Source: Pyrrhoderma lamaoense
Lineage: Eukaryota > Basidiomycota > Agaricomycetes > Hymenochaetales > Hymenochaetaceae
DNA length: 64,000 nt
Assembly: GCA_002794735.1 (NCBI GenBank)
Contig: NBAZ01000010.1
Coordinates: 806,001-870,000, forward strand
Direction of reading: 5' to 3'
The notes under the pieces were generated by a model that searched no databases, was not told where the DNA came from, and saw nothing but the letters and a program-made list of their open reading frames with translations. Position 1 is the stretch's first letter. The number at the start of each line of letters is the position of its first letter. Shown here piece by piece: positions 22,593 to 34,765 of this stretch. Made by a program: the position numbers and the translations under genes.

Positions 22593-25509
22593 TCATTTCT
22601 GGACCTGAACAGGAATAGGTAAGGAAGAACCAGTTGTATAAACAACAGCGTTAGGGCTAGAACCAGTGATACCTGCGGCTCCAGCTGCGGTGGAAGTTCC
22701 AGTTGAAGTTGCATGATCATTCCCACCACTAGTCGTAGCAGTACCTCCACGTTGTGAACAAGCCTTCTCCCATTCCTTATTATCCCGATCGTTTAGTACA
22801 AGCTCGCTCACTCTTCGGCGGAAGGCCTCAAATGTGCATAGTTCAGGATGGCCCTCTAGATGCTGCCCTTCACCAGCGCAAAATGGGAGTGGTAGAGTTT
22901 GGTTCTGGTATCGGACTCGAATGTCTGGCGAGAGAAAGGGGTAGAAGCAGGTGTATATGTATAGAATAGTGCAAAGAGATAGGAGTGATGCAGAGATTAT
23001 TAGTAATTATTACCATTGATTATTATAAAGGGGCGGAGAAGAAGGAAGAAGTGAGTAAGCCATTTCCCCTGTACTCATAGATATAGAAAGGAAGCACGCA
23101 CAATAATCTTCTACATTACTCTTTTTCCCTCTGCTAAATGGCGAGGAAGGTAGAGCAGATATTATTGAGTTCAGATAAGAGAATGATGACTGCCCCTCGG
23201 CTCGTATTCCTCCATCAGTATTCCTATTTGCAGTACCACTAGCCTTTAGCTGTTCGTTTTTCTTGAATAACTCGAACGTGACTGATGCCGTGAATTGCGG
23301 CCACCTATATTGGTGATAGACAGTGAACAATAAGTATGCTAATCCTAAGCGTAAGATACACACTTTTCATCGAACACATCTAGTGTGGCAAGCAATGCGG
23401 CTAACGCTGTATCATGCGTACCATGTACCAATATCTTCGGTGGGGGCATCGCGTCTGCCGCATCATCGTCAGCGCTCGTGATTAAATCCCCATTCCCACT
23501 ATTGTCTTTCCCCTTTGGCTTTGACTTTGTTTTCTTAGAGAATAGGGATGACGATGATGACGAGGAAGGAGACCCAGCATCGACTTTGACATTCATCTTG
23601 GATAGTAGGTCATCTAGGAGTCTGCCCATGCCTAGTCTACGAACTTCTTCTGTCTTGTCTTTTGTTATTGTTTTCCATTTTATAGATGTGAAAGGAACAA
23701 AAACAAGATAAAAAGAGGACTTAACGTCAGTAAAAGTGTAGATTTAACTAAATGGGATACGATGATAGAAGGGATATGATCCAGAAGAGAGTATTCAAGC
23801 AATATTGAATGCTATACTGATTACTTACATCCTAGAACGATACATAAATGAGGTCGTTAGTGATAAAGATACACAAACTCCTGATCCCATAAGCCACTCG
23901 TACCTGCAAACCATTCCGTCACAACTGCCTTTTCCTTGATTCATGATAAGTGTCAAACACCATTATTTTCAGGAGTTCACAATTTTCTGCATGTGCCTAG
24001 AAAAAAGAAAGACATACAATAAGGTCCATTACAGGCTTCTCCATGAATTCTGGAGGTACTCTAATTCCATTTGCAGTACTCGCTCGAATCTGTTAATGGT
24101 CGAGTCAGCAATTTTCCAATATAGGTATTTAGGTTGATGGCTGAAAGTCATACACACAGTATCGAGTATCCCAGACGCCCTAGGTTGACCATCCTGTGAT
24201 TAAATATGTTGAGTAAAGGAAAACAGCGACTAGTCACAAGGAGTGTGTCATACAATACGTATAGGTTTGCCACCTATATACTTTGAGAGCTTCTCATCTA
24301 GGGTTCTAAGGTATGGTTATAAGCAGCTGCAGCAGCTATTTGTGAATTTACGTGTTTTGAGTTGCTAGTTCTCCAAGTACACAGGGACGGATTGCATACC
24401 TTGTGCGAATCCAAGCAGTAAGAACTCGAGACGCTTGCATGCATATGCGTTTGGCACGAGGTTTTCATCTAACCCATTTCTGTTCGGATACCATCGTTTA
24501 TAAGAAAAGTTTCGGGTAGATGTTGTGATGATAATCTAACTCACCTAACGCGTAGTTGGGGAATGACGCCATGAGCTATTTTTGATCTAGGGTATAGACC
24601 ATGCATTACCTGCTGCAATGACTCAATTGTCCTCGGCATATTTGTCGATCTATTTAAAGATGTCAAAATCAAGGAATCCATAGGTCATAGGTAGGACATG
24701 CCTAAAGTACCCTTCATTGTTGCTTGTTAGGGTATCCGGTAGGAATCCAAGCCTGTTTATATTATCATATTATCAATAAAACGGTTGTACGTATGCAGTG
24801 ATGGATCTAACTTGTCAATATATATTTTGCGGAGATAACGCCCAAAACTATATGTGGACTAAGGGAGTAACGTTACAAAGTGTCCGTAACGAACAAAAAT
24901 GTTCACTAACCTGTCTCCCTATGTCAGTTAACTCTCCTAATAGACTAGCACCGAGTAAAGCACGTCAGTGCAATCCGGAAGAAATACGAGAACAACGCGC
25001 AGTACATACCATTCACCCTCCACTGCCCTTCCGTCTGCTCTTTCAACAACCCTCTTTACAGGTAAGAACTCTATTCCATCGAAGAGCGTAACGAGTCTTG
25101 AACAGCGTCACCGAAAGTGGCTACGTTGCTCGGAACTGACGGGCTGTTCTACATAGATTCCAGTGTGCTGGAATTGACGCTGGTGGTTCAGCCATCCTCA
25201 CCCTCACTGGTGTACGTTCACCTATATGATATACAGGCAATGAACGGATAGATGAGAAAAAATAGCATGTAAAAACGATATATTAGCGCGTACCATGTCT
25301 GACATAAACATGTACTTGTTCTAACGAAAGTTCGGGAGGTGCTATGGGATAGCTGTCGGTATCAAGAGGTGAATGTAGAGGTCGTTGGTCAATACTAGAT
25401 ATTTCAATAAAGAAGCCATGTCTATATCGAAAGGGGATTGAGGATGTGATTGTTCTAGAAGGGATTGGGAAGACAAGGGAAGAAAAAAGAGAAATGCAGT
25501 TAGAAGCAT
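22593..25509 (-). CDS. Histidine acid phosphatase (ACP6/lysophosphatidate phosphatase-like), many introns
   Basis: This is a branch-2 histidine phosphatase that would hydrolyse phosphate monoesters through a phosphohistidine. The catalytic RHGERTPV is split by an intron: VYVRHG ends at 25294, and ERTPVRVRM begins at 25221. Family segments follow in order: CLLGELTD, FGRYLRKIY, LGFLPDTLTSN, STNMPRTIESLQQVMHGLYP, NGLDENLVPNAYACKRLE, KAVVTEWFAG, then the C-terminal catalytic HD in HGTHDTALAALLATLD at about 23,395-23,425, and FTASVTFELFKK. The proposed start at 25509 gives MLLTAFLFFLPLSSQ, a possible signal peptide or anchor. The splice joint between that segment and the first catalytic exon is not settled. 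A Ser/Lys-rich insert lies just before HD. There are about ten introns. The substrate is not predictable; the closest human relative by motif is ACP6. Confidence 0.85.
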
Positions 25510-25832
25510 AAGATGGTCAAAGTCTGCAGAACTTTCAGACAAGAGTATCTCTCAAGACTAGCAAAGACAGGCCTTGATAGTGATGAAATTAAAGCGCGTT
25601 GTCTACACGCTCAAGTCACGGGCACGCGTTTTCGGACAGGAAGTCTGAGTTCTGGAGAAGAAGGGCTGAAAGACTCAAAAAGGACATCTGTGTGTGTCCA
25701 CAAATGGGGATTAACATATTTGAGTTTGGCCCTGGGTTTCCCACGAATACAAAATGTAATGCATCTCTATTTGACACGCCCCCTTTTTTTATCTGGTTAT
25801 TTACAAAGCTTAAGCTTCTTATTGACCTCTCC

Positions 25833-27977
25833 ATGGCCGTCGATGCACCGAGTGGGAGCCGTCAAACAGGGTCCACTGTCATTCCGCCTGCCATTGACCC
25901 GAAGCCGCGAGGGGCAAATAGATCTTCTAAAACAGGCGGAAAATTACAAGTCCTACCTGATCAACCGGAACCGTCTTCAGCAGCAGCTACCGCCTTAAAT
26001 CGGGATGTAGAAAGGATCAAAGCTGCCATCCCTGCCCAAGAGCAGTACAACGAACCAACATCAGCAAGTACAGCTGGTAGTGACGAAGAGGATGATGCTG
26101 ACGATGAAGATGACCGATTGGAAGAAGAAGACGCTCAGGTTTGTGTTACTGTGGCGAGGAGAGTGCTAATTTGATTAGACTCCTCGGATTTCAGTGTCCA
26201 AACATGCTAATAGTAATATCTGTCTGACTGTTATATTGTAGGTATACACACAAATAGCGCAGATACCGGAAGGAACGGCACGTAGAGATGCTCTTCGTCT
26301 TACCAAGAAAAAGCCAAGTCACTACCGAGGGTGACTGCGTATGCCACAGCTTCGTATGTATAAAATAAAGCTCTCGACTTTCTTCATGTTAGTATGTTAG
26401 TAACCAAGCTTAACAACAAATTGATAGCTCGTATCGGATGGAGGATCTCATGAAATTCTTTCAAGCCCGCAAAACGGCGTACCATACACAACCTCGTTTC
26501 GTGGACAATGTACTCTACACTACATATTCATACAAAAGCTTATCGCCATATGAAACGTCCCATACGCGGACTTCTTCTATCAGAGAGTCCACCGATCACG
26601 GACAGACGAAAGTCGGAGACCTACTGGGTGCTCCAGACATCCCTATGAACATACCTGAAGGTAGCAAGAATTCCAGCAATGTTAATGACGTCACTACCAC
26701 CGTGCCTCGGACAAGAAAGAGGCGGAAAGCATTTGACGCTGGTGGAGGCCAAGATGCTGAAGTATTTCTCTTCGAATATGGTACCATCGTTATCTGGGGA
26801 ATGACAGAGGCCGAAGAACGTCGTTTCCTATCATCAATGTGAGTTTTGCTATTTTACTCTAACATGGGATTAGCCGGTCTAACTAAGCCGCTTCAGAAAA
26901 CGATTTGAAGTCGAAAAATTAGGTGTGTGAAGTACAGATGCTTGTTACATCAACTATATGATTTACTTAATTCAACAACACAGCTCCAGAAGATGTTGAA
27001 ATGGAAGATCTTAACTTCTATTATGCAAATTACAGTCGGTGAGTGCTCAAGATTTTAACTGTCATAACTTACTAAAGCAATGACACAGAATCTTTAACGA
27101 TGTAATAACACTAAGGAAAGGTTCTGGCTTCATGTATGTAGCTTATTTTTACGTCCGCCAAACCTTTGATTATGCTTACGCTCCTCGAAGGACAAAACTC
27201 TCACTATCTCACGCACTATCACAATCGGTCAAAATATCTTTGGTGAGCCGAACTCCGATTAAATATAAGTACCCTACTTCTGATAGCATATGACCTCAGT
27301 TTGAGGAACTAATAGCTTCCAATATCGAACACACAAAAGATGTGCCAGAAGTCATCAGTGAGACAGGCAAAGTGGGCATGCCACATAAAGGCATGAAAGT
27401 CCTATTAATTTAATAGAGTTTTTCATCTAATTAACTTGGATGATGATCCTCTTGTGATTTGCAGAGATAATGCAGCAAATTGGGGAGCTATTTCTTTTGC
27501 GGATGAACATAAACCTTGTTGGTTCGGTGCTTGATTCGCCAGTAAGTACTTACCCTATGTATGTGTCATACTTTGGCTCGCTTACGCATATTCGTCCCTC
27601 GACAGGAGGTATTTTGGGTAAGTTTCTGATACTGCTTATACTGATTGTCCTGGAAGGTTCACGGCTAATCTCGCTTGACAGAGATACCCAGATCTCCAAC
27701 CTTTATACGAAGCGGCTCGGAACTACCTTGAGATTCCTCAGCGCGTACATCTGTTAAACACACGTGTAGAGGTACTCCAAGACATGCTCCAGCTCTTGAA
27801 GGAATCTGTCTCCAGCAAGCACTCTGAACGACTTGAGCAGATTGTTATTGCACTCATTGTGATAGAAATCCGTAAGTAGATTATCATTATCAATTTCTCT
27901 TTCTTCTTATTTGACTGATGGCTTCATTCCGCGTAGTTCTTGGAATCATCACCATTCTCGTTGATCTATTCTCCTAA
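25833..27977 (+). CDS. Rmd1/Rmd8-like DUF155 protein
   Basis: A member of the DUF155 family (yeast Rmd1 and Rmd8, human RMND1), whose members are membrane-associated and needed for meiotic nuclear division or mitochondrial translation support. The start at 25833 opens MAVDAPSG; an acidic region follows. The core includes EVFLFEYGTIVIWGMTEAEE, then LSLSHALSQSVKISLFEE, IMQQIGELFLLRMNINL, YPDLQPLYEAARNYLEIPQ and LLNTRVEVLQDMLQLL. The C-terminal hydrophobic helix (IALIVIEI, then LGIITILVDLFS) is split by the last intron, as expected for this family. Clear exons are 25833-26138, 26242-26353, 26428-26838, 26897-26922 and 26984-27038, with several more to the stop at 27975-27977. It is divergent from the phosphatase gene, with about 320 bp between them. 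Confidence 0.88.
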
Positions 27978-29971
27978 TTATCTGTTATAACCAATTTCTG
28001 CTCGTTACCGTTGCATTTGTATTATAGTAGTCCACATGTAATATACATCTGTAAAGCTTAGTAAATTATCGGGTGTCTGGAAGTTCTAGTTCTTGGTGCG
28101 GTTTGCCTCCGTTAAGTTTCAGAAATCGTACGACCAAATTGGCATTCTCGACCTCATGATACTGAGACACCTGAAACCTTGTTCGATCGGTAGTTGTCGT
28201 AGTCGATGAGAATAAACAGGCTTATTTGTAGGAGATCCTAGGAACAGTGCTTGTATCATACGTAAGATTATGGGCTGTTTGGACGACGGCGTAGTAAACG
28301 CTTATCAATCCGATACAAATTTTCTTTTCTAAGCCTTTTGGATCTGGAGCTGAATCTAAAATCTGTTGTGTAGTTCTTTCTATCAGGTTCGCAAATAAGC
28401 CTACTCATGGAGACGGAGCCATCTCGATGGAGCGATAGTCCTAAGGTAGGAAGGTCGGATAGGATAGTAGGACGGGTAGAAGGGAGAGGGGTTACAATAA
28501 ATGAATATTCAATATTGAGCTGCGGAATCCTTAGCATAGGGAATCAGTCGAATTCGGGTTTAGAAGTGAAATTGTGTAAAGAGTCTTAGCGCGCCAGCCG
28601 CTTACCAGTTTTTAGTACATGTATGCATACCTTTTTTTACCTTTCCTTTCTTCCTCTTTTTCGGACTTTTCTAAGCTAATTTAAGTGAGTTTGCCTTCTT
28701 TTTCTCCCCCCTCCCCGTGTTAAGTTTTTTAGCTTCCGTTCTTTCGCGCACCAGAACACTTGCCACCTTGAAATTTGTCCAGGGGGCAAGGGCTTCAACG
28801 CCTATCTGCGGGTTTCCCAAAAAAATTATACATTTATTCATTGATTAATGATTTAATCAGCGAAGGAGAAAGGCATGATCTACTTTAGCAAAAAGAGAGA
28901 AGGGAGGAGAAAAAAAAAGGTCTACCTAAACTTGCAGCCCTTACTTTTTACCTAATCTCTGAGCTTGAGTTTAAGGACCAATGTTTTGGCGCGCATCGGA
29001 GGGGCTGTAAGGTCATTTGAGTTTATTTCTGTTTATTCCTTTTAAGAATAGATTTCCCTAGTTTTTTTAAATTACAAAGAACCCCCGTTTCCCTCCTTCT
29101 TCACTTCCCTAGTTAATCAAATCTTAATTCGATTTTCATTGAGTGCTGATACCGATGTTTCTCGAAATAACTGATGAAGAAAATATGATAGGGAAATGAG
29201 ATGAGACTTCGCATGCTGGTCCGAGAATCATCATCATGATTGACTTTGACTTAGGCATGCAAAACCCAAAACAATGCATATGATTATATCATATGTGCGT
29301 GCGCGCATGCAGGGATAAAACAAGGCAGTAGTAGCATTGACTAGTGAGATAATCTTACGTAGCCACGGACCGGGGCCTTTTATCAATCTGAAAATTGGTA
29401 AAAATCAAAACCTAGAAAATAAATTCTAAAGCCTGCTTGTTAACACGTGTATTGCCCTTGGTTATGGATACATAAATTAGAGGTACAATACCTGGACAGT
29501 TGCAGCAGTCTATGCTAGAGGGAGAAGAGAGAAGGAATTAGTGTACACCGGCATTTTGGGCGGTTTATATGGTATATTTCTCCTCGGAAGAAGTTGAGAG
29601 AAAAAAAATTGAATAAAAATCAATGCCTCAAAAAATTATGCCCTTGATCAAGCGTGCTCTCGAGGTCGCTACAGCGCTTGAAGCTTTCGGCCTCATCAAA
29701 AAGAAAATCTTCCGTCTCGTTTCTCTCGGCTGCGTAGCCTTTTATTATCCTGTCTCAACCTGAACGAATATAATCTCCCTGTATCTCGACCGATCTAAAC
29801 GATCTCTCTTCTCCCCTTCTCCCCCTTTAACATCACATACTAGTATTTTTCTTTAAACTTCTATCATCCCTTTTCACGCTTTCTCTCCCCTTTTGCTTCC
29901 CCCACACATTCATCAAGCTTAAACGAACCCCGTATTCTTTCTACCTTTGCCCTTTGTATACATTCGCGACA
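27978..29971. other. Intergenic region between the DUF155 gene and FAD monooxygenase 1
   Basis: No gene is supported. The last 150 bp before the monooxygenase is pyrimidine-rich, typical of fungal promoters. One 46-codon open frame at 29623-29763 is noted in the findings. Confidence 0.6.
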
Positions 29972-32050
29972 ATGAGTGATGAGCCCAAGCCTGAACTCAC
30001 TTTCATCATAATCGGCGCTGGGCTAGCAGGACTTGCCTGCGCTATCACTTTGTCACAGGCTGGACATCGTGTTCGAGTCCTAGAAGCGGACCTACCATTG
30101 AACGGGTCAGTTCCAAATACATGCTTTTCTCCCATTCGCTCATCCTACCACCTCCTTCCTTTATTCCACTTGCACCCTTTCATTTAAATATCTACTTATT
30201 TGTTTGTGGTGTCCCCTCGAATCCAATTTGCTGATATTTTGCTAATTAATTTGATTCGTTCTACTATCTGCTCACCTCCTTTTTTATATAATTCAGGCAC
30301 CATGCGGGATAAAAGTCCCTCCAAACATGAACAGAATTCTGCAAAGATGGGGGATGGATCAGGATTTGCAGAAAAAACTGGGTGAAGGTTGTTATAGAGT
30401 GTTGACCCGATCTGGTACGTCTCGGCGGCGGCGGCCCCGTTCCTTCGCTTGTAATAACAAAGTATCATTGGCCACTGATGCATAATCTTGCAACACGGAC
30501 ACTCAACCCTTTTTGGATTTGATTTGCGTTTTTATTGGTGGCTGGTAGCATTCACTGATGAACATATTGGAGACATACCTTTTCATAAAGAGATTATGGA
30601 CGAAGTAGGGGCGGATTTTTGTTTTGCACAAGTATGTACTGCAATATTTAGTTTTTTTTCCCCTTTTATATTGTCATTTACGGAAGGAGTTGAACTAACC
30701 GCTGTGTTAATTATAGTATGACGATATAATTTCTGCTTTGTATAAATACGCTATAGATACTGGCGCTCGAGTTGAGTTTAATAGTAGGGTGATCGAGGTT
30801 CGATCAGAGGTCCCATCTGTATTACTTTCGAATGGGAAAGAAATCTTTGGGGATATTATCGTTGGTGCAGACGGACCAAATAGTGTCGTCAGGCAAGCGA
30901 TTACATATGACGATATTGAGGATCAAGAAGGGACTCATTCAACATCAAAGTAAGTGAACCCCTGTGCTTTCCCACTAGTTTTTTTCAAGCCAGTACTAAA
31001 ACGGTAACTCACATTTATTTCGATGCTATTCTCACTTTTAGGTTCACAGTACCAAAATCAAAGTTTGCTGATGATGCTGAGTTGATTGATCTCACAGTAG
31101 GGACTCGGGTACAGCTTCCTCTCTGTTTTGATCCTGTCACTATCAAATTACTCACTTTTTACCTGATAGTGGACGATCTTCATGGGTTCTGGGTGGTTGG
31201 CGCTAAGTTACCCAATACGTAATGGCGACGAACTTGCTATTGATATTTGGAGGGAAGAAAGCGATGATTCAGTACCACTAGGTACAAGACATGGGATTGA
31301 TGTGTCCGATATTGAAGCTGATAGACTCGGATTTGGTCCGAGGTAAGCATAGGTCTATATGAACAATTAAGCGTCAAGTTGATTTGGGACCCATTTATAG
31401 ACTTACTCGGTTATTGAAATTAAGTAATGAAATCATACGAATAAAGGAGGTTAAACAGGCACCTGCAGAAGAATGGTCTGATGACGATGGACATCTAGTT
31501 ATTGTGGGCGATGCTGCACATCATATCACAGTATGTACATCAATTTCACGATTCAAAATTAAAACCACGCTAACTTCTTTTCATCTTTTTATAGCCTACG
31601 GGTAATCATGGTGCGGCACTTGCCTTAGAAGATGCAGTGGTTCTCGGAGGACTCTTCTCTCGCCTCACAGATCGAAGGCATATCAAGCGACTTCTAAACG
31701 CATATCAGGAAATCCGACAGCCGAGATGTGATAATATTCAGCAGCAAGAACTTCATAAGCTTGCTGTAGTTTCTATTCCGAGTGGACCAGAGCAAGAGGC
31801 GCGCGATGATGCGATGCGAAAAGAGAAGGAATATGCGAAAGAGAAATTAGAGAACTCTTTAGATGATGAATATCTACAGACTATCTGGGAGGAATTTCAA
31901 GTATATGTCTACGATGCATTTGATGAAGTCGAGTCATGGTGGGTGGAGTGGGGCTCGTTACTCGACAGAGTAAACGAGGACACCCAGGTACGTCCTGTGC
32001 TCGACTTCTTTGGAAATATTACCGTTGAGCGAAGGGCGAGCTTCGATTAG
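29972..32050 (+). CDS. FAD-dependent monooxygenase 1 (salicylate hydroxylase/PHBH type)
   Basis: A flavoprotein aromatic-ring-hydroxylase type monooxygenase using NAD(P)H and O2. The N-terminal FAD motif is IIIGAGLAGLACAITL (GxGxxG), ending in the acidic VLEAD. The middle motif IVGADGPNSVVRQ (DG motif) and the late motif IVGDAAHHITPTGNHGAAL (GD motif, split by an intron) are all intact. LEDAVVLGGLFSRL follows. About eight introns interrupt the gene. The last exon (31595-32050) is long and ends in a Glu/Asp-rich helical region. It is convergent with its paralogue; the two stops lie about 130 bp apart. The substrate is unknown; the neighbouring acyl-CoA synthetase suggests an aromatic or fatty acid pathway (inference). 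Confidence 0.88.
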
Positions 32051-32178
32051 ATATGACACGCCTCGGTCGAGACACAGACTACCTCCCCACCCAGCACTTC
32101 ACCTATCTGATTAGTCTAGTAACGTAATGTTGAACTCGCCAGCACATATATTTAAGCCTATATAGGTTGCAAAAAAAG

Positions 32179-34065
32179 TTAATATTGGTGATGATCAATA
32201 AGAATCTGCCCTCCGTAAACGCTATCATTTGGACAATGTCCGTTGTCGCTCACCCCATTTGTTCGATCTAACAGGAAGCCGAACTCTACCATCCACGTAT
32301 CTGCATCCTCGTACGCGTTATAACCGAACACCTCGACAAACTCTTCCCACTGTCTCCGAAGATAGCCTTCATCCATGTTTTCCCAGTCTGTTTTTGTTGC
32401 ATCTCGTAATTGAGCATCACGTGCATCACTCTCAGGTCCAACAGGCATCGATATTAATTCTATTTTCCTCACTTCGGAATCTCGTACACTCTCACACCGT
32501 CGTTGTCGTAAGTCTTGAAATGAGCTTAATAGTGTTTTAATGTGTTTTCTGTTCGTAAGAGTCGCAAAAAGTTTGCCCAACACTACAGCGTCCTCTACAG
32601 CTAAAGAAGCCGAATGAGCGCTGTTCGGCTATTGGGTGGATAGAGTATCAGCTTCCTTCATGCAATTAGAAGATTGAAATAAAAACCTGAACACTAACAT
32701 AGACATTATGAGCAGCGTCACCGATGAGTAAAAGGGTACCAGTATTGTCAAACCAACTTTCTATGGGACTCTGGATAACATGCTTTGACCTGATAGTATT
32801 TCCTGCTAATTTCCAAAGTCTTTCAAGCCTTGATAGAAGCTACCATAAGTTACGGAAGCAAAATCAGGGCAACATAAGAAGCTTACATTGGTACCAATTT
32901 ATACTCTTTTGGCAAGCTTTCAGATGCCGGTACCTTATGAGTCCATCCCCTCCGTACGGACGCATTATCTCCCCTCTTCCAGACTGTTACAGATAAAGCG
33001 GTCATGCTATACTATAGAAAAGTCTCAATATGTGCTTCTCGTTTCTTGTTAGAGTAGCCTACTGTTGAGTGGACAAGAACGCCGAACCCGTCCCCCAAGA
33101 ATATATTCCACTGCAATTATATCAGAAAACGCGGAATATCTACCCGATCATGATATACTCACCGACGGAATACCCATCAGGTCTATTAATTCCCTATCAT
33201 TTTTGAACGAGCCCGATGGGACAGTGAACCTGTATTCCTTGAAGGCTTGTAAGTAGTCCAAACATAAAGAAGTATAGACAGACACCAACGTGTAAGTAGT
33301 GAATAACCCTTGCTTCTCCTCTTCCTTTACCTCTTCGTCTTCTAGCACTAATGGCCGAATAATGCTGTTGTCTCCATCAGCGCCGATTATTAAATCGCCA
33401 AAAATCTCCTCTCCACTTGATAAAGTTACCGATGGTTTTGAGGTATCGACTTTCGTCACTCGAGCATTAAATCTGATTTTTGCTCCTGACTCAACAGCTA
33501 AATCATACAACATCCTTATACAATCACCATGCTGACGGAGTTTGAATAAGAATTTCCTATGATATAAACTGAGGTGTATAAATAAGGCAACATACGTGTG
33601 CAAGGTATACATCCGCCTCTAATTCATTCATAACCTCCTTTATATAGGGCACCTCACTAACAAATTCTCCTGTTGAGGCTGATCACAAGTCTTCAGAAAT
33701 GCCCGCTTATCTGCAAAACATGACATATTTGGAAATTCACCTGATCGAAAGACAACTTTCGGACACCTTCCACCCGCAATCTCTTGAAGCCGTTCTCGCA
33801 GACCCCAGGAATACAGTATCCTCGACATATTAGGGGGTATCTTTACACCCGTTGGGCTCTGTCAGAGATATGCATGACATTCATAAAATTAAGCGTTTGA
33901 GCAGACACAATGACAATGCTAATCTAATCTTACATCAATGCGCGTTAGCGCTTCTAGAACCGTGACATCGTGTCCTGCCTGCCGAAGGCTATAAGCACAA
34001 GATAAGCCTGCGATGCCAGCACCGACAATGATAAAGCGAAGCCGTAGACTAGCTTTCCGGACCAT
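32179..34065 (-). CDS. FAD-dependent monooxygenase 2, paralogue in inverted orientation
   Basis: Same family as the plus-strand neighbour. Exon 1 (33934-34065) opens MVRKASLRLRFIIVGAGIAG with an intact GxGxxG. Next come SPTGVKIPPNMSRILYSWGL, IIGADGDNSIIRP (DG motif) and, across two introns, LLLIGDAAHN followed by PNSAHSASLAVEDAVVLG (GD motif). The C-terminal part (IKTLLSSFQDLRQRRCESVR) aligns segment by segment with IKRLLNAYQEIRQPRCDNIQ in monooxygenase 1. That points to an old inverted duplication. The middle exons (about 32,760-33,240) are short and I place them only roughly, but all key motifs are present, so the gene looks functional. The proteins differ most at the very C-terminus. Confidence 0.85.
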
Positions 34066-34765
34066 CTGGTAATTGTACATTTAGTAGTAGATGGAATGTT
34101 GTTGGGGAGAGAACGGAGGAAATTGACCCGTTCTTCATGAGCCGATTATTATATACGACCGTAGTATGCGTGCGACCGAGTTCCTAAGAGATCAACTAAG
34201 ATTTTGAGAAAATTATCACGATCTAAGAACCAGCAGCGAATTATACTAAAGATAGTGATCGCAAATTCAAATCCGGCTAGGTACAAAACTTACCTTTTTC
34301 TCGTTTACCTAGAACGGAGAGCAGGACAATAAGCGAACCAACACAAATATGGGACCTGGTATCTCACACACACAGCCTGACAGCGCGTATACATCTTTGG
34401 GTACGCCTCAAAAATAGTATCCGTAGATGTTGCGAGAAATCTAGCCGAACCGGAGGATTTGCAGAAAAAAGCATTGCACGAGTTGTACTGGCGTAAGCAG
34501 TATAGACAGACTAATGCGCTCTCCACCCGAAACTTTCGGCCAGTGTGGGTTTACATTTTCCATCAAATTGCAAAATTGCGGAAGCAAAGAAGATTCGACA
34601 CTAGAAACTGTCTTTACATAAGCTTCTTCCACGCCTTTTTTTTCACCGCGTTTCCCATTTTTGAAAATCATGCATTAGTTCATTTTGTCACCTGGACATA
34701 TTCCCAAACTTATTTAAATACAGTATGACGATCTAATTACATTTCCTATTGTATGTGAAGAAAAG
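34066..34765. promoter_or_regulatory. Divergent intergenic region, monooxygenase 2 / acyl-CoA synthetase
   Basis: About 700 bp between two divergent start codons. Short open frames here show no family signal. I see no specific known motif that I would defend. Confidence 0.5.

Noticed and set aside
32179..34065. Monooxygenase 2 as a pseudogene
   Set aside because: At first the middle seemed broken, but placing introns recovers the GxGxxG, DG and GD motifs in frame.
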